This document shows, piece by piece, positions 34,364-46,017 of a stretch of 64,000 nt of DNA (position 1 is its first letter; each line of letters opens with the position of its first letter). The notes under the pieces were generated by a model. It saw only the letters and a program-made list of their open reading frames with translations. It was not told the DNA's origin and searched no databases. The DNA is taken from contig CM043701.1 in the NCBI GenBank assembly GCA_023935145.1, positions 71,358,317 through 71,422,316 on the forward strand, read 5' to 3'. This DNA comes from Bretschneidera sinensis. Its lineage: Eukaryota > Streptophyta > Magnoliopsida > Brassicales > Akaniaceae. Position numbers and translations under genes: made by a program.

Positions 34364-34791
34364 TGGAAGTGGTGCATGGACAATATAGTAGCTTGGGGTA
34401 ATAGGTAGTTTAAGGACAGAATGTGGGAGAGGAAATGTTCTTGTTTCGAGCACAAGACAAGCTCTTAAAGCGAATTTTGATTTCTTACTTTGCAATCTTA
34501 TAATAGAGCTATTTATATAGCTCCAAAATAGATTGGTTACAACTGATCACAAGGAGTCAAGGAAGCTAACTAACTATTTTTCTAACTAACATCCAGCTAA
34601 GTGACCAACTAATTTCCCTTCTCTTTGATGCCAGCTTTGCTTCTTCTTGTTTTTGTTTTTGCTACTCATTTACTGTCCCAAGCTTCACTAATAACTCTTG
34701 CTACTTCCTGCCATACTGGTTCTCTTCTACTACTTCATACCTCACTGGTTTCTTCAAGATTGTCATATCTCTTAATCTTCTTCTTGTATCA
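34364..34791 (-). repeat. 5' LTR of chromovirus F
   Basis: + strand TGGAAGTGGTGC to CTTGTATCA; clear match to 30874-31316, but well diverged, so this is not a recent insertion. Confidence 0.85.
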
Positions 34792-34796
34792 ATTGT

Positions 34797-35165
34797 CCAT
34801 ATCTTTCGAGAAGGCAATCAGGTGGCTGATCGTCTTTCAACTTATGCTTACACATACAAGTCTCATTGTGTTTACCATGATTTTAAGGACCTATTATATG
34901 ATGTTAGAAAAGTGCTTTTGGTAGATTTTAATGGCATCCCCATAACTCGTGCTCATTAGCTTTGTATAACTAAGTTATTTTATCTCTTTTGAGTATGGAG
35001 GTTTGTTCCTCCTTTTTATCAAGGTTAGGTTTATGGTCGCCTCTGGGGTAAGGTTTATGTCCCCCTCAAGTATAACATGCCTTTTTATCCCCCAATTTAT
35101 TTGTATATTTTCTATTTAATTTTATAAACCGGTAAGGATCCCCAAACCCCCTCCACCTCAAGGAG
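34797..35165 (+). pseudogene. LINE RNase H end and 3' tail
   Basis: Begins HIFREGNQVADRLSTYAYTY, the conserved end of plant LINE RNase H, and runs on to FKDLLYDV and a stop. The remaining ~240 bases are LINE 3' UTR; no poly-A tail is readable. Copia K coding resumes at about 35190. Confidence 0.75.
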
Positions 35166-36560
35166 GTCTTAATTAAGAAAAATATTTCAAATTAAAAGAT
35201 TATTTTACATTTTTAAATGAAGAGGATGTTGAAGATTCATTAACCGTTAATGAAGATTTTTCATTTCCTAATTCATTAAAAATGGAAAGAAGCAATAAAA
35301 GAAGAATTATATTCTATAATAAAAAATAATTTTGGGAATTAGTGGATTTGTCTAAAGATAGAAAAACAATAGGTTGTAAATGGATTCTCTAAAGGTTGGT
35401 AGCTAAAGTATTGACACAGAAACCTGGTATTTTTATTTTTATTTTTTGAAAGGAAAACCTGGTATTAAATATGAAGAGACATATTCACTTGTTGCTAAAT
35501 TTACTTCTAATAGAATTTTGACGTCTATTGTTGCTATGTTCGATTTAGAATTGTTTCTAATGAATGTAAAAACTGTATTTTTGTATGGTGAATTGAAAGA
35601 ATGAATTTTTATGCATGCAATGACATGATGGTTATGAAATTGAAGGCCGAGAAAATAAGGTTTGTAAGCTTAAAAAATTATTGTATGGCCTTAAACAATT
35701 CTCTAGGAAATGATATTACACTTTTCATAATGCTACTAACAAACTTTGTTTTAAAGCTAATGACTATGACCATTTTGTCGTGGGAATGTTGATGATATTT
35801 TGATTGCAGGAAATGAATGATACTGCTCCTATAAATGAAGTTAAATTTTTTCTAAAATCTCATTTTGAAATGAAAGATTTGGGTGAATAATCCTATGTAT
35901 TAGGAATAAAAATTATTAGAGATAAAAAAATCAAGAACTCTTCAATTATCTCAATAATGATAACTTGATAAAATCATAAAACGATTTCATATGGATAGCT
36001 CAAATTCGAAGGATACTCCTATCCATAAACAAACAAAATTTTCTTAAAAAATGTATCAAACAAATGAAGAAAATAGAAAAAGAAAAATGGAGCATAGACC
36101 ATATGCTCAAGTTGTTGGTACTATTATGTATGCCATGCTTTGTACTAGACATGATCTTAGTTTTGCCATGAGTCTTGTGAGTGGATATCAAAGTAATTTA
36201 GGCGAGGCTCATTGTTTAACTAGTAAAAAAATTATAAGATACATTGAGGTACAAAAGATTATAAACTAACATATAGTAATAATGAAAATAATTTGAAAGT
36301 TGTAGGATACTTCAATGTTGATTTTTCTGGTGACATATATGATGGCAAAGTCAGATTAGGTTATATTTTCATCTTTGGAGGAGTCGTCATTTCTTGGTAT
36401 AGTAAAAAACAAAGTTGTGTGGCTAAAAACACCATGGAAGCTTAGTTTATTGCATGTAGCAATGTTGCATCTGAGCCCGTCTAGATAAAAAGGTTTTCTT
36501 ACAAATCTAAATATTGAAGAAATATTCGATGGATCTATAGAAATTAAAACTACTGGACTC
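35166..36560 (+). pseudogene. Copia K reverse transcriptase and RNase H
   Basis: With many frameshifts: FWELVDLSKDRKTIGCKWIL, LVAKVLTQKPG, KYEETYSLVAKFTSNRILTS, FLMNVKTVFLYGELKE, VDDILIAGN (the first residue of YVDD is not clear), TIMYAMLCTRHDLSFAMSLV, then RNase H GYFNVDFSGDIYDGKVRLGY and GGVVISWYSKKQSCVAKNTM. It contains a ~20-base A/T-rich insertion near 35425. This is the most decayed element here, as expected for the outermost layer. No 3' LTR could be recognised. Confidence 0.8.
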
Positions 36561-38930
36561 TTCCTCTTATGTGGGGTACAAGACTCCCAAAATATTACAG
36601 TTTATCTCAACATTGATATATGATAAAACTTTGGAGTGGAATGATAATTTTTTAGATTAATAGAATGAATTTTAATTATGATTAAATCATAAGAATGATT
36701 TTTATTTTACCCTATAATAAAAGTGTTTTTTCCTTTATAAAAAATAAAATAAAATAAAACTAAGAAAAGAAGAAAGTTTCGCGTGACTCTGTTGTACGTT
36801 TTGTCAAGACGTGACAGTAGCAAATTGCAGCTAACTGAACTAGGCCATACTTTTTTGAGATATCTAACGACTGACGTATAAAACCTTTCTTGAAATTTAT
36901 TTTTCTTTTTAAAAAATTATGGATCTCTTGAAATTGATTTAACATGACATTGTCCTTTTTGCAAAGCGATGCGCAATAACTGACCCCTTTAAGAAACTCA
37001 AGTTCTAAGATTTTTGGCATACAATTGTCATCGTTTGAGGTGGACAAGTGATCATTAACAAATTGAGAATATTAAATATATAAACTAAATATATAATATA
37101 TAATAAAATAAAAAATATAAGTATATAAACAGTGTGAGTTAACTGATTAATTGATCAAAATTAAATATGTCAGTTAATATCGAAATGCTTAGGTTAATTT
37201 GGTCGAAATAGTTAAAATAATTGAGAGAAAAAATTGGTTAAATTTTTTAACCAATTGTACTGACCGTTTTCATACCTTTAATCGTTGTTGGGGTTAGATC
37301 CAAACTCTGATTAAGCATAATAGAAGGTCTGCTTATTGAAACTTGGAGATTTTGATCGGGTAGAGGCAACTTGGCCTAAGGAGTTGGACAACTTGACCGA
37401 TGTTGGGATTTTTTGACTCATATTTATTTTGTGTGGATCCCAAAGTTACTTGGTGTGAAGAAAAAACTATCTGGTGAACAAATATCTTGATGAGCAAGCA
37501 ACTTGAAAAACAAGCGATTTAGTGGGCAAATCGTTGAATACTATAAATATGGACCTCAAAAGATGTAGTACCTCAACTTATTTTTTAAGCAGGAATAGTT
37601 GGTTAGATATATAGTTTAGCAAACCAAACACTAATATAACTTATAAAATAGAGTTTTACAAGAATTCAAGAGTTTAGTGAACATTTGGTGTATTGGAGTT
37701 CTGAGTTGTGAGATTAAAAAGAGTTTTCACAGTTTTACTAGAAAAATTGTACATTGTTGTGTTGTGGGTTTACTTTGACTTCTCAATCTTTTCAAATTAA
37801 AAGAGTTTTAATTCTCACATATGAAAAAAAGATATATGTATATTTTTTTTTTTTACCAAATGATAGAATGATGATTTTGGTTCAACTTTTCTTTGCTTGA
37901 GGGCATAACCACTTTTGAAGCTACATTCATGAGCAGTTATATAATCGTTTACTTTATTTTTCTAGCAGGTATGGTGGCCTCATTTGGCCGGATTTCATAG
38001 ACTTGGATCCCAATTCGGTCAGCTCGAGTACACCATGCATTTAGGCCTTGGTTAGCAGTCCAGCCCTACAGTTTTATGAAGAAGAAAAATATAATGAGCA
38101 AAAATTATAGCATTAAATTCATATATATATAATTAGTGAATTTCTCTTTAAAAATATTATTTTTATAATAATAAAATTAATGATTGTGACCTACTATTTA
38201 AGGTGTATTTATGAGAATTTTAATGTTGAAAATAATCAATGTATTTTTATAAATTTTAACTTATGATCTGAACTTTAATTTTTTATATAAAATTTGATCA
38301 TATAATTTATGACATACAAGTTAAGTCATATATTACAGTAATATTTTTTATAATTAATATATTAAATGAGTTTTATTGAATAATAAAATACGATCTTAAT
38401 TTTTGTAAAAATATATATATTTTCTTAAAAAAATTCTCGAAAGAAACTTGGTCTCAGTTTTTTTCTTCGTGATTTCTTTAGCACTCACACCAACTTTTAC
38501 AAGGTGAGCTGTAGCAATTAATGTTGAACCAACTAGACGTTTTTCCTAGACTTACAAACATGTTTCAACCACAAAACCAACCACGACCACTAAACAATTG
38601 ATACTCTGCTCAATATTAAAAACTTCTATGTATACCAAACAACCACCGAAAAGTGAATTAGAGAGGCGACACAACTGATTAGTGTGGTTGAAAATGGTTA
38701 AAAACCAACCACTATAAATGACCGAAAAGTGGACATATCACGAAGGTAGATTAATAATGTTTTTAATTTTACTCTTAAAAGGACAAAATGCGAATGATGG
38801 ATGTGAGATTGATTGATTTGGTCCAAAAATATTCAAAAGGATGGTCCGATAACATAATTAGTAACATATAAACATGAATATTCATTTGGATGAACTAAAC
38901 GGTTATCCCAGAATAGGTGAGGGAAGATAA
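36561..38930. other. AT-rich intergenic stretch with one unrecognised ORF
   Basis: No element ends or gene families recognised. A 95-codon minus-strand ORF (36760-37047, MSTSNDDNCMPKILELEF...) has no motif I know, and starts and ends in low-complexity sequence; it may be chance or an exon fragment. The 3' LTR of copia K may be hidden here. Confidence 0.3.
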
Positions 38931-38983
38931 TATAAAGTAGTAGTATCTCAACCACAAGCTTTTCCCTCTAGATTCTTATAAAA
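38931..38983 (+). promoter_or_regulatory. Candidate TATA boxes of the ECA1-like gene
   Basis: TATAAA at 38931-38936 and TATAAAA at 38977-38983. The second lies 116 bases before the ATG, which would give a leader of about 85 bases. Confidence 0.5.
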
Positions 38984-39098
38984 TCCCACAGTTGAGTCTC
39001 GAAGTAACACAAGTTTTCTCCTAATTAGCTTCACAAAATTATAACCTATAATTAATTAGTGCAAAAGAAGAGCTTCCTCTTCTCCTTTAATCCTTCTC

Positions 39099-39512
39099 AT
39101 GGAAACAACAACATCGATGAAGAGAACCTCTGTAATATTGGTGTTTATAGGCATATATAGCATTTTGTGGTTGGTTCCATCAGGATTGGCGCTGCCGTTT
39201 ACAAATATCCTGAACTGTTTGTCAACACTAAGAAGTGTGAACGATTGTCTTAGAGAGATTAATGCGACTCTTTCCGGTGGGCATATCCAACATGTTGGAC
39301 CGGCTTGCTGTAAAGCCATCCATGAGACTAGTGATTCTTGCTGGCATATTTTGTATCCTGCCGTCGCAACTTCTCGTCTCAAGTCCTTATGTGCAATTAT
39401 AGGAGGCACAGCTGCACAAGCTACACAAAATACACCAGCTACACCAACTTCACCAGATGCACCAGCTTCACCAGCTACACTACACAAGCTGCACCAGCAC
39501 CTAAATGATTAA
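39099..39512 (+). CDS. Secreted ECA1/prolamin-like six-cysteine protein with AGP-like tail
   Basis: 137 residues, single exon. Residues 8-31 form a signal peptide (Lys-Arg, hydrophobic core SVILVFIGIYSILWL, probable cut after Ala31). Mature domain has six Cys at 40, 50, 70, 71, 81 and 98 in the order C..C..CC..C..C, with CCKAIHETSDSCW, the pattern of the plant Prolamin_like (ECA1 gametogenesis/egg-cell-secreted) family, small apoplastic proteins often active in ovule or pollen. Family members usually stop soon after the last Cys; here ~38 residues rich in TP, SP and AP pairs follow, as in arabinogalactan glycomodules. Met7 is an alternative start. The tail DNA is a CACCAGCTACA-like repeat and its last codons may be frameshifted. 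Specific role unknown. Confidence 0.8.
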   Translation: METTTSMKRTSVILVFIGIYSILWLVPSGLALPFTNILNCLSTLRSVNDCLREINATLSGGHIQHVGPACCKAIHETSDSCWHILYPAVATSRLKSLCAIIGGTAAQATQNTPATPTSPDAPASPATLHKLHQHLND

Positions 39513-39529
39513 TTAGGATGAAAGCCATT

Positions 39530-39546
39530 AATAAAAGAAGAATAAA
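39530..39546 (+). terminator. Polyadenylation signals of the ECA1-like gene
   Basis: AATAAA at 39530-39535 and again at 39541-39546, 18 and 29 bases after the stop codon. Confidence 0.55.
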
Positions 39547-40222
39547 TTGTTTTGTGCAGATGGTGATGGGCTGATGATCTCTCTGTCAGGTTACTTAAAC
39601 TTTACAATTAAACGTGCTAAATTACTATTTGTTAGTCTTTTCCACTTGCACATGTATTTTAGGTGAATGAACGACAATAAGTAAAAATATATAATATAAT
39701 GTGGTTCTACAACTTCTTTAAATATATCTACTAACAATTTTCTTTAATTTATTAATCTACAATTATAACTTTAAGAAGAATAATAAAATTGCTAAATTGT
39801 TTCTATATCACAACACAGATTGTTGGGCTGCCATGATATGTTGCAGTTTTGTTTAAAAACAATGATCTATTTGACTGGACCAAATTGCATCTAATGATGG
39901 TTTCAGGCAAAACATTTTACAGTCAACTAGGGCTTTGTCTAGTCGACTGGCATCTAATGCTTGGAGGAAAGGCTACGTTCAATCGACTAGACTAAAGATC
40001 CAGTTGACTGGCCTTCCTAGTTTATAAACTCCAATCTATGCAGAGCCTTACCCAATTGACATGAGTAGTGGCCAGTTGATTGGATGTCCGTTAGTTCCAA
40101 AATTTCAACCATTTAAACGTGTCTTTTGTAAAGAGTTACGATTCTTGACTTCTATGTCTTCACTTTTATGACTGTTAGAAGATGAAAAACGTTTTTATAT
40201 ATATATATTCGGAAAACAACTT
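39547..40222. other. Intergenic sequence with AGTCGACTGG-type motifs
   Basis: No coding region. Between 39918 and 40080 the motifs AGTCAACTAG, AGTCGACTGG, ATCGACTAGAC, AGTTGACTGG and AGTTGATTGG recur, around a GTCGAC palindrome. A short TA repeat is at 40198-40209. It may be part of an unrecognised LTR. Confidence 0.4.
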
Positions 40223-41620
40223 TGCTAGGGTATTTAGTTTAATCCCTATATATTTTGATGTAGACAAACCTTGCATTTATTACTGATAAGTTCATTGAGT
40301 GTACAAGGCACTTAATGTAAGATAGCAGAATCAAGTATTTATTTTCAGAGGACAAAATCAGACGGTTAATACAAAATCAGAGAGAGATTATGAAATCAAA
40401 AAGATTTCGAGAAGATTACAAATCCCAAGAAAGTCTTGAGAAGATTACGGAATCTGAGATGTTTGAAGAATCAAAGAGAATTAGAGAAAATATCATGAAA
40501 AATAAAGAAATGAGCTGATAGGGCACTAGGTGCTTGCTTAGATGCTTGGATGAAGGCCTAGGCACTTGACAGAAGGGCTAGGCGCTTGGCAAGGTACTAG
40601 GCACCTAGCTAACTGCCTGGTAGGGTACTAGGTGCCTAACTATATGCCTAATAGAAGATCAAAAGATGAAATGATGAAAAAGTGGGAGTTTTGATAGTAA
40701 GACTTGTATCGGTTAAAGAAATGGTTCGAAGGAGTTGTGTGCAGGTTGTAGGCGACTCCATATACGACTAAGAAAGGCCTAGGCACGTAGATAGGCGTCT
40801 GGGAGAGGTGCTAGGTGCCTAGGTAGGTGTATAGTAGAGAAAGTGAAGTGCATGCAAGGACTATGAGCATGCGTGCAAGTGTGTACGAGGACTAGAAGCA
40901 TCTAAGGAAGGTTTAGGCACCTGGTAAGGTAAAAGTGAAGAAAAATGAGAAAATGGCATTCGTGCAAGTGTGTGTGAGTGCGTGCATGGACTAGACAACT
41001 ATAAAGACAACTGAGAGAGGCTTAAGTGTTTGGCTAGGCGCGTGGGTAGGAGCTTGACATGGAGAAATGGCCAGAGATGTGAGTTGTTCATGAAGAAAGG
41101 ACCAAGGAACATGCGTGCAAGGAGCAGGTCCTGCCTAGGTGCTGAGGGAGGAGCCAAGTGCCTGACCCAGTGAAGCTTAAGTTTCGATCAGATTGAAGTC
41201 TTGGTCTATAAAAGAGTTAAAGATGTCTAGTAAGACGATTGACCAGGCGTCTAGGTAAACGTCTAGAGATGTCCGTTGGAGATCAGAAGATCAGTATTTA
41301 AAGAAAATATCCTTCATAAGTTCATAAGGACCAAATTTTGAAGTTTCCTTTTCTAAAGGCACAACTGAAGGCTATAAATAAGAGGATACTGAAGGGAAGT
41401 CAGTAAGAGAGAAAAAATCAATGTCAAGATCTACATACTAGCCTAAGATTTAGTTTTGTTTACTACCGGTAGTGTTTAATCTATAAATTGTAAGAGTTGT
41501 GAGATTATGCGTGGTATCTCTCTATAACGTTGTTTTTTTCCCATAATGTCAGGCAGAGTGTAAGTTTCGCTTAGTACTTGAAAATCCAAGCAGATTTAAT
41601 TGTGTTTACATAGTGGAACT
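40223..41620 (+). repeat. Left LTR of J, part 1
   Basis: Matches 59925-60770 from GGTATTTAGTTTAATCC onward. It contains about 15 copies of CTAGGCGCCTAG-like motifs at 40530-41290. Flank GAACT (41616-41620) pairs with TAACT (58838-58842) as target duplication of Athila H. Confidence 0.8.
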
Positions 41621-42882
41621 TGTTGTGCTTTTATCTACCTAAATTAATAAGCAAATAATCGAACTTGTTTTACTTGCAAGTGCACAAGGTCAATAGTAGC
41701 ATAGTGTGCAAATGCGAGATCATCTCCGCAGGGATTGGTGAATTTCGTTTTAGAATCAGTTTCACAACGTAAAAATTGATAGAAATAAATATTGAGTCTA
41801 AATTGATATTGATAAGAACATAGAGCTTTGATATCCACCACTAATCATACTTTCCCAATAAGTAATGTGCCAATGCTCTAGCCCTACCATGAATACCTAA
41901 TGGTTGTCAACCTAAGGGCTTGGTCCGCTCCTTAAGCTATTGATCTCCCTAAGCAATGAGTTAGGCATGGTGTATATTATAACTCTTTTCTCTCTTAAGG
42001 GATTTAGCATGGTATATATTGAGCTATTCCTTAAAAGAGCATAAGGTCTGTGGAAATCGACAACCACACGAGACCTAGGGCATGTTATATGCTCCCGGTT
42101 TCCCATGTTGATTAACCCAAGAATCCGGCATGGATCTCTTTTGTTACTATTGTTAGACCTATGACTCAGTCATCCAAATTGATCTAACTAACTAATCCAT
42201 CTCACATGCATACGTTGATCAGACAAACACATATGAGGAATTCAATAAAATAAGCATTAATCAATTAAAGCATCATAACATGGCTATTTGCAAAGGCAAC
42301 AATATTCATATATGGAAAAGCATAATTAGGGCTTCAATCAAGCCCTATTAAGAAGTTAGTTACACATGTTGTTTATGATAAACATCATCATGAACATAAA
42401 CTAAATAGAAAAGATAAAACCCGAAGAATACTGTGGAAATGAGTCGTCAATTCCTCTCTAAAGCTTACAACTCAAAAGCCAAATCCAAAGTAAAGTTTCT
42501 GTGTTTTACAAGCCTATATATAGGGTTCTAAGGACACCTCGAAACCCTAATTTCCAAAATAAGACCCGAAGACATCTTTCCAAAACTGGCTCTGCTGCCT
42601 CTCTACGCGCGTGCGCTCGAACACAAGGTTGCGCTCGAGCCTTCTAGATGTGCGCACGAGTGCTTGTGCACTCGATCATAGCAGCATTGCACTCAATCGC
42701 ACTTATCTGGTTCCAGATCTTCAGTTTTCTTCCTTAGAGCTCCAAAATGCTATATTTTCTTCAAAGACCTATAAAAAACACAGAAAACACAAAAATGAAG
42801 TAGAATATAGTAAAATACATAAACAAAGAGCCTAACCACTATAAATTAAGGGGCTTAAATATGAATATTTAAGCACTTATCA
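41621..42882 (-). repeat. 3' LTR of Athila H
   Basis: + strand TGTTGTGCTTTTATC to AGCACTTATCA. It closely matches 57579-58837. Palindrome motifs (GTGCGCTCGA, TGCGCTCGAGC, CACTCAATCGCAC) lie at 42605-42705. The polypurine tract AAGTTTGGGGCTG (minus) is at 42883-42895. Confidence 0.9.
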
Positions 42883-44303
42883 CAGCCCCAAACTTACATA
42901 TTTCTAGTCCCTTAGCAATACAAAACGAAAAACTAACTGAAAAAACAAAATCAAAGATAAATTCATCATTCATGTTATCTAAAAATTTGGGTTGCACATA
43001 AAACCATGATGTTTGTTCATGAGTAGGCTTAAAATATAAACACATCTTTGCAACGAATAAGGGTTTTAAATTCTAATTACTTACACAAGGCTGGTTTAAG
43101 GCATCTCAAGTTTGACTTAGTGTGCGGTGACTTAGCACATAAAAGATGAAGCTTCCAAATATCTTTACTGTATAGTGTTGCGGTGTCTTAACATTCATCG
43201 AATTTCCTATCAGAATGAACACTAATGGCATAGTTTTATTTCTTTTCTTTTCCTTTTATTACGAGATTTTTGCCATGTTGAGTTCCATTAAGCTTTCTAA
43301 TTGACCCATGTAGCGAGTATTTAGCCAATGACTCCCAAACCAGATGGTTTTAGGGCATTAGGTGTAAAGACACCCCTAAGGATTTACTAACTCGAGTCAA
43401 AAAGGCTATGAAACTAACTGGTCTTAATGCTGCCAAGAAAAAATCCCCACCTTTTGATGTGAACACTCACTGCTTACTGAGGCAAGAGGTCCAGTTATTC
43501 AGCGGAAACTTTATTTAATGATCATTATATGTATAATTCCCACCTTTTGACATGAACACTCACTGCTTACTGAGGTAAGAAGTCCAGTTACTCAGTGGAA
43601 AGTTTATTTAATGATCATTAGGAGAATTTTATTTTCTCTTTTTGCACAATAAACATTTTTCTCAATTTTTCTATGCCAAAGTGTAATTCTAACAAGTTAT
43701 CCGATTACAGCTAGGTCATAGAACATATTCATAGAAATTATATGTCATACCTCACACCATTATATGCTAATGTGCTCGTGTCAGTTTTAGATCAAACTTG
43801 TGAGTTCTTAACTTCCTTGAGGTAGGTGATTAAACTTTTATCACTTAGACTATATGTTCTAGATTTTAAGCTTACTGATGAAGTTTTATCATAATATTTG
43901 TTTTAAATCAACCAAAATTTTCAAAACAATATGAACATGCATTTATCTTTTTAAGAATACTAAAAAAAAAAAAGGGACAGAGTGTATGAATGTGTCTCCC
44001 ATACCCCCAAATTTAATGCACACATTGTCTGAGTGACATAGAAAGATCTGACCTAGGAGATAGAGAACCATATGGTTGGTATGGCTTGTAGCACACCTCC
44101 AAACTTGAACTGGATGCACTCACTATGTCCTTGAAAAAGAAAAACAAACATAATACTGGAAAATAAGAAATACTAATAAGAAATAGTTATATAAAAGTAA
44201 ATACTAACAATAAATAAAAGACAATACTAAAAGAAAAGGATATGCTATGGGGTGCCTCCCATGAGCACTAAGTCTTACATCTTCAGCCAGATGGGGTCTC
44301 CTC
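42883..44303 (-). other. 3' non-coding region of Athila H with conserved block
   Basis: Contains the block shared with A/B and I (43301-43425; CCATGTAGCGAGT, AGACACCCCTAAGGA, ACTAACTCGAGT) and two ~93-bp units (43447-43539, 43540-43620) with the CTGAG...CTCAG hairpin. Near 44255 the GGGGTGCCTCCCATGAGC motif is shared with element I (48478). Confidence 0.7.
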
Positions 44304-45452
44304 TCACTGCTGGTCTCCAGTTGGTGTAGTCGAAGAGGTACTAGGTGCGGGAGGTAGTCGATCGAGGATGGCCTGGAAGATCGTTTCCTGTCTCATAAAC
44401 CATACCTCCAAACCATCTATACGTTGATGTACCAATAGAGTCGCCTCTCTATCCTCTCGACGGATGTCAGAAAGCTCACAACGGAAAGAAGACAGCTCCT
44501 TTATAAGGTGTTGATACTCGGTGGACCCAATGGTGGGCTAGTCCTCCTCCCAAGTAGGGCTCTCTGTGGGGTGCTCTATGTCCTTGGAGTCATCCTCCAC
44601 AGGCTCATCAGCAGGAATATGCTCATGGGGTCCTCGGGGCATGTGGGACTGGCTTAAGCTCCACTGGCTCCTCCCAAAGAATGGTTGGTCACTCACCGGC
44701 CGATAAATGGAGGAGCCATTGATCCCCTTCTTCTTGAAGATATGGCTGAGGAGGAATGGGAAGGGGAGCCCCCATACATTTGCCGTAGTGGTCTGACGGC
44801 CGTGCACGTGGTCCCAAAACTTATGGATCTGGCTCCATATGACCGATGGAATGGAATACCAGTGTCTCCGATGAAATGCATACAGGGCCTGTAGGAACTG
44901 GTCCCTCTCCTGAGTCTTGTACCCCAAGGGGCACACATTGCGCTGGAGGATGGAGTCTACGAGCCAGAATCGTGGAGGCAACTTCGACCAGTTCCCCGCG
45001 TTGTTGTGCCGATTAGCGTACTGGCCTGCACACATATCCTCGATGATGTGGGGCAGGGGAAACAGCTATGGTTTTTCCTCTATCTGGGTGTCCTCAGGAG
45101 AGGACTCATCGTAACAGTGAAGCACAACAGTGATGTCAGCAGTGGTCATCTCGATGAACTTGCCCTGGACTAAGGAAGATAGGATCTCCGGTCTGGTGCA
45201 GTCGTAGGATAAGTTCTCATAGAACCCGACCACCAATTGGGTGTATGCTGTCGAGCAAACAAGCTTGAACAGCCTCTTCAATCCCCGGGTCTTGAATTCT
45301 TGAACCACCCATCAAGCGGCGTCCAAGCTCTTGAAATTCGCATCGATGTTGAAAGTAGTCTCAAACAAGATTTCTCTCTGTTTGAAACTTGGTCGGGATG
45401 ACTGGGGGTGGCTGCTAGAGGCTCGGGAAGTGGAGGCAACTTGTTTAGGCAT
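44304..45452 (-). pseudogene. Env-position ORF of Athila H, 383 codons with three in-frame stops
   Basis: One continuous frame from ATG (45450-45452) to TGA (44304-44306), broken only by stops at 45312-45314, 45066-45068 and 44538-44540; no frameshift. Begins MPKQVASTSRASSSHPQSSR; middle has EILFETTFNIDANFKSLDAA, VGFYENLSYDC, SLVQGKFIEMTTADI and SKLPPRFWLVDSILQRNVCP; the C-terminus (ELSSFRCELSDIRREDREAT onward) looks coiled-coil. No transmembrane segment or signal peptide, unlike retroviral Env. It resembles the family called putative plant transposon protein often found downstream of Athila pol (inference from memory of that family). Function unknown. Confidence 0.6.
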
Positions 45453-46017
45453 TTTGGCTAGTTTCTGTCCAATTTGTGCTCGATCACAGCTTAGGTGCGC
45501 TTGATCGCACTTGGTGTCCTGCGCTCGATCACGGGGGCTTTATGCTCGATTGCACTGGGTCAGGCAAACTGTCAAACAGTTTGTGGGCGACAGATGATGG
45601 AAGCTGTGGGAAGCACACAAACGCGATCTCAACCTCCTGTAAACACGAAATACAACCACACAACACACGGTATATGCAAATAATTAGTAAACTAGAAATT
45701 AAAAACATGTGTGATTATGTGTAACGAAGTAGAAAAGAAAAACGGGTACGGACATACCTTGTGTGCATGTGAAAGTGATTGGTTGTGTAAGGGGGGAATG
45801 ATGATGATAGGTGAATGAAATGTGGGATGGGGGAGGGTTGGCTTGATAGGAAATGAGATGGAGTAGGGGTGAGAGTTCTGTGAGAGTGATGTGTGAGATG
45901 GGGAGGGCGAGAGAGCGAGAGACGGAGTATGTGAGGGAGAGTAAGTGTAAAAAGTGTTAACAAAATCAGGTGTTTTTGACTTAACACGTGACCTTCTGCC
46001 TCGAGTGCACTTGAGCT
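45453..46017 (-). other. Athila H spacer with palindrome cluster
   Basis: Between env-position ORF and integrase; no coding. Contains TGCTCGATCACAG, TGCGCTTGATCGCA, TGCGCTCGATCACG and TGCTCGATTGCA at 45475-45562 and a polypyrimidine/G-rich stretch. Continues at 51481 after element I. Confidence 0.6.

Larger units (their letters stand above)
30874..34791 (-). mobile_element. Chromovirus F (Ty3-gypsy), internally deleted
   Basis: 3.9 kb with LTRs of 443 and 428 bp and a perfect 5-bp target duplication ATTGT (30869-30873 / 34792-34796) inside the LINE RNase H. Order on the minus strand: gag, protease, RT, integrase end and chromodomain end. RT is fused to mid-integrase by a deletion, so it cannot be autonomous. 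No convincing PBS was seen beside the 5' LTR. Confidence 0.85.

Noticed and set aside
36760..37047. 95-codon minus-strand ORF as a host gene
   Set aside because: No recognised domain, ends in low complexity, no promoter or neighbours; kept only as a remark in the intergenic entry.
39056..39487. 143-codon ORF opposite the ECA1-like gene
   Set aside because: Mirror of a GC-richer real gene; no family motif, and the + strand has signal peptide, cysteine pattern, TATA and poly-A signals.
40530..41290. CRISPR-like or satellite array
   Set aside because: Motif length about 12, irregular spacing, eukaryotic LTR context.
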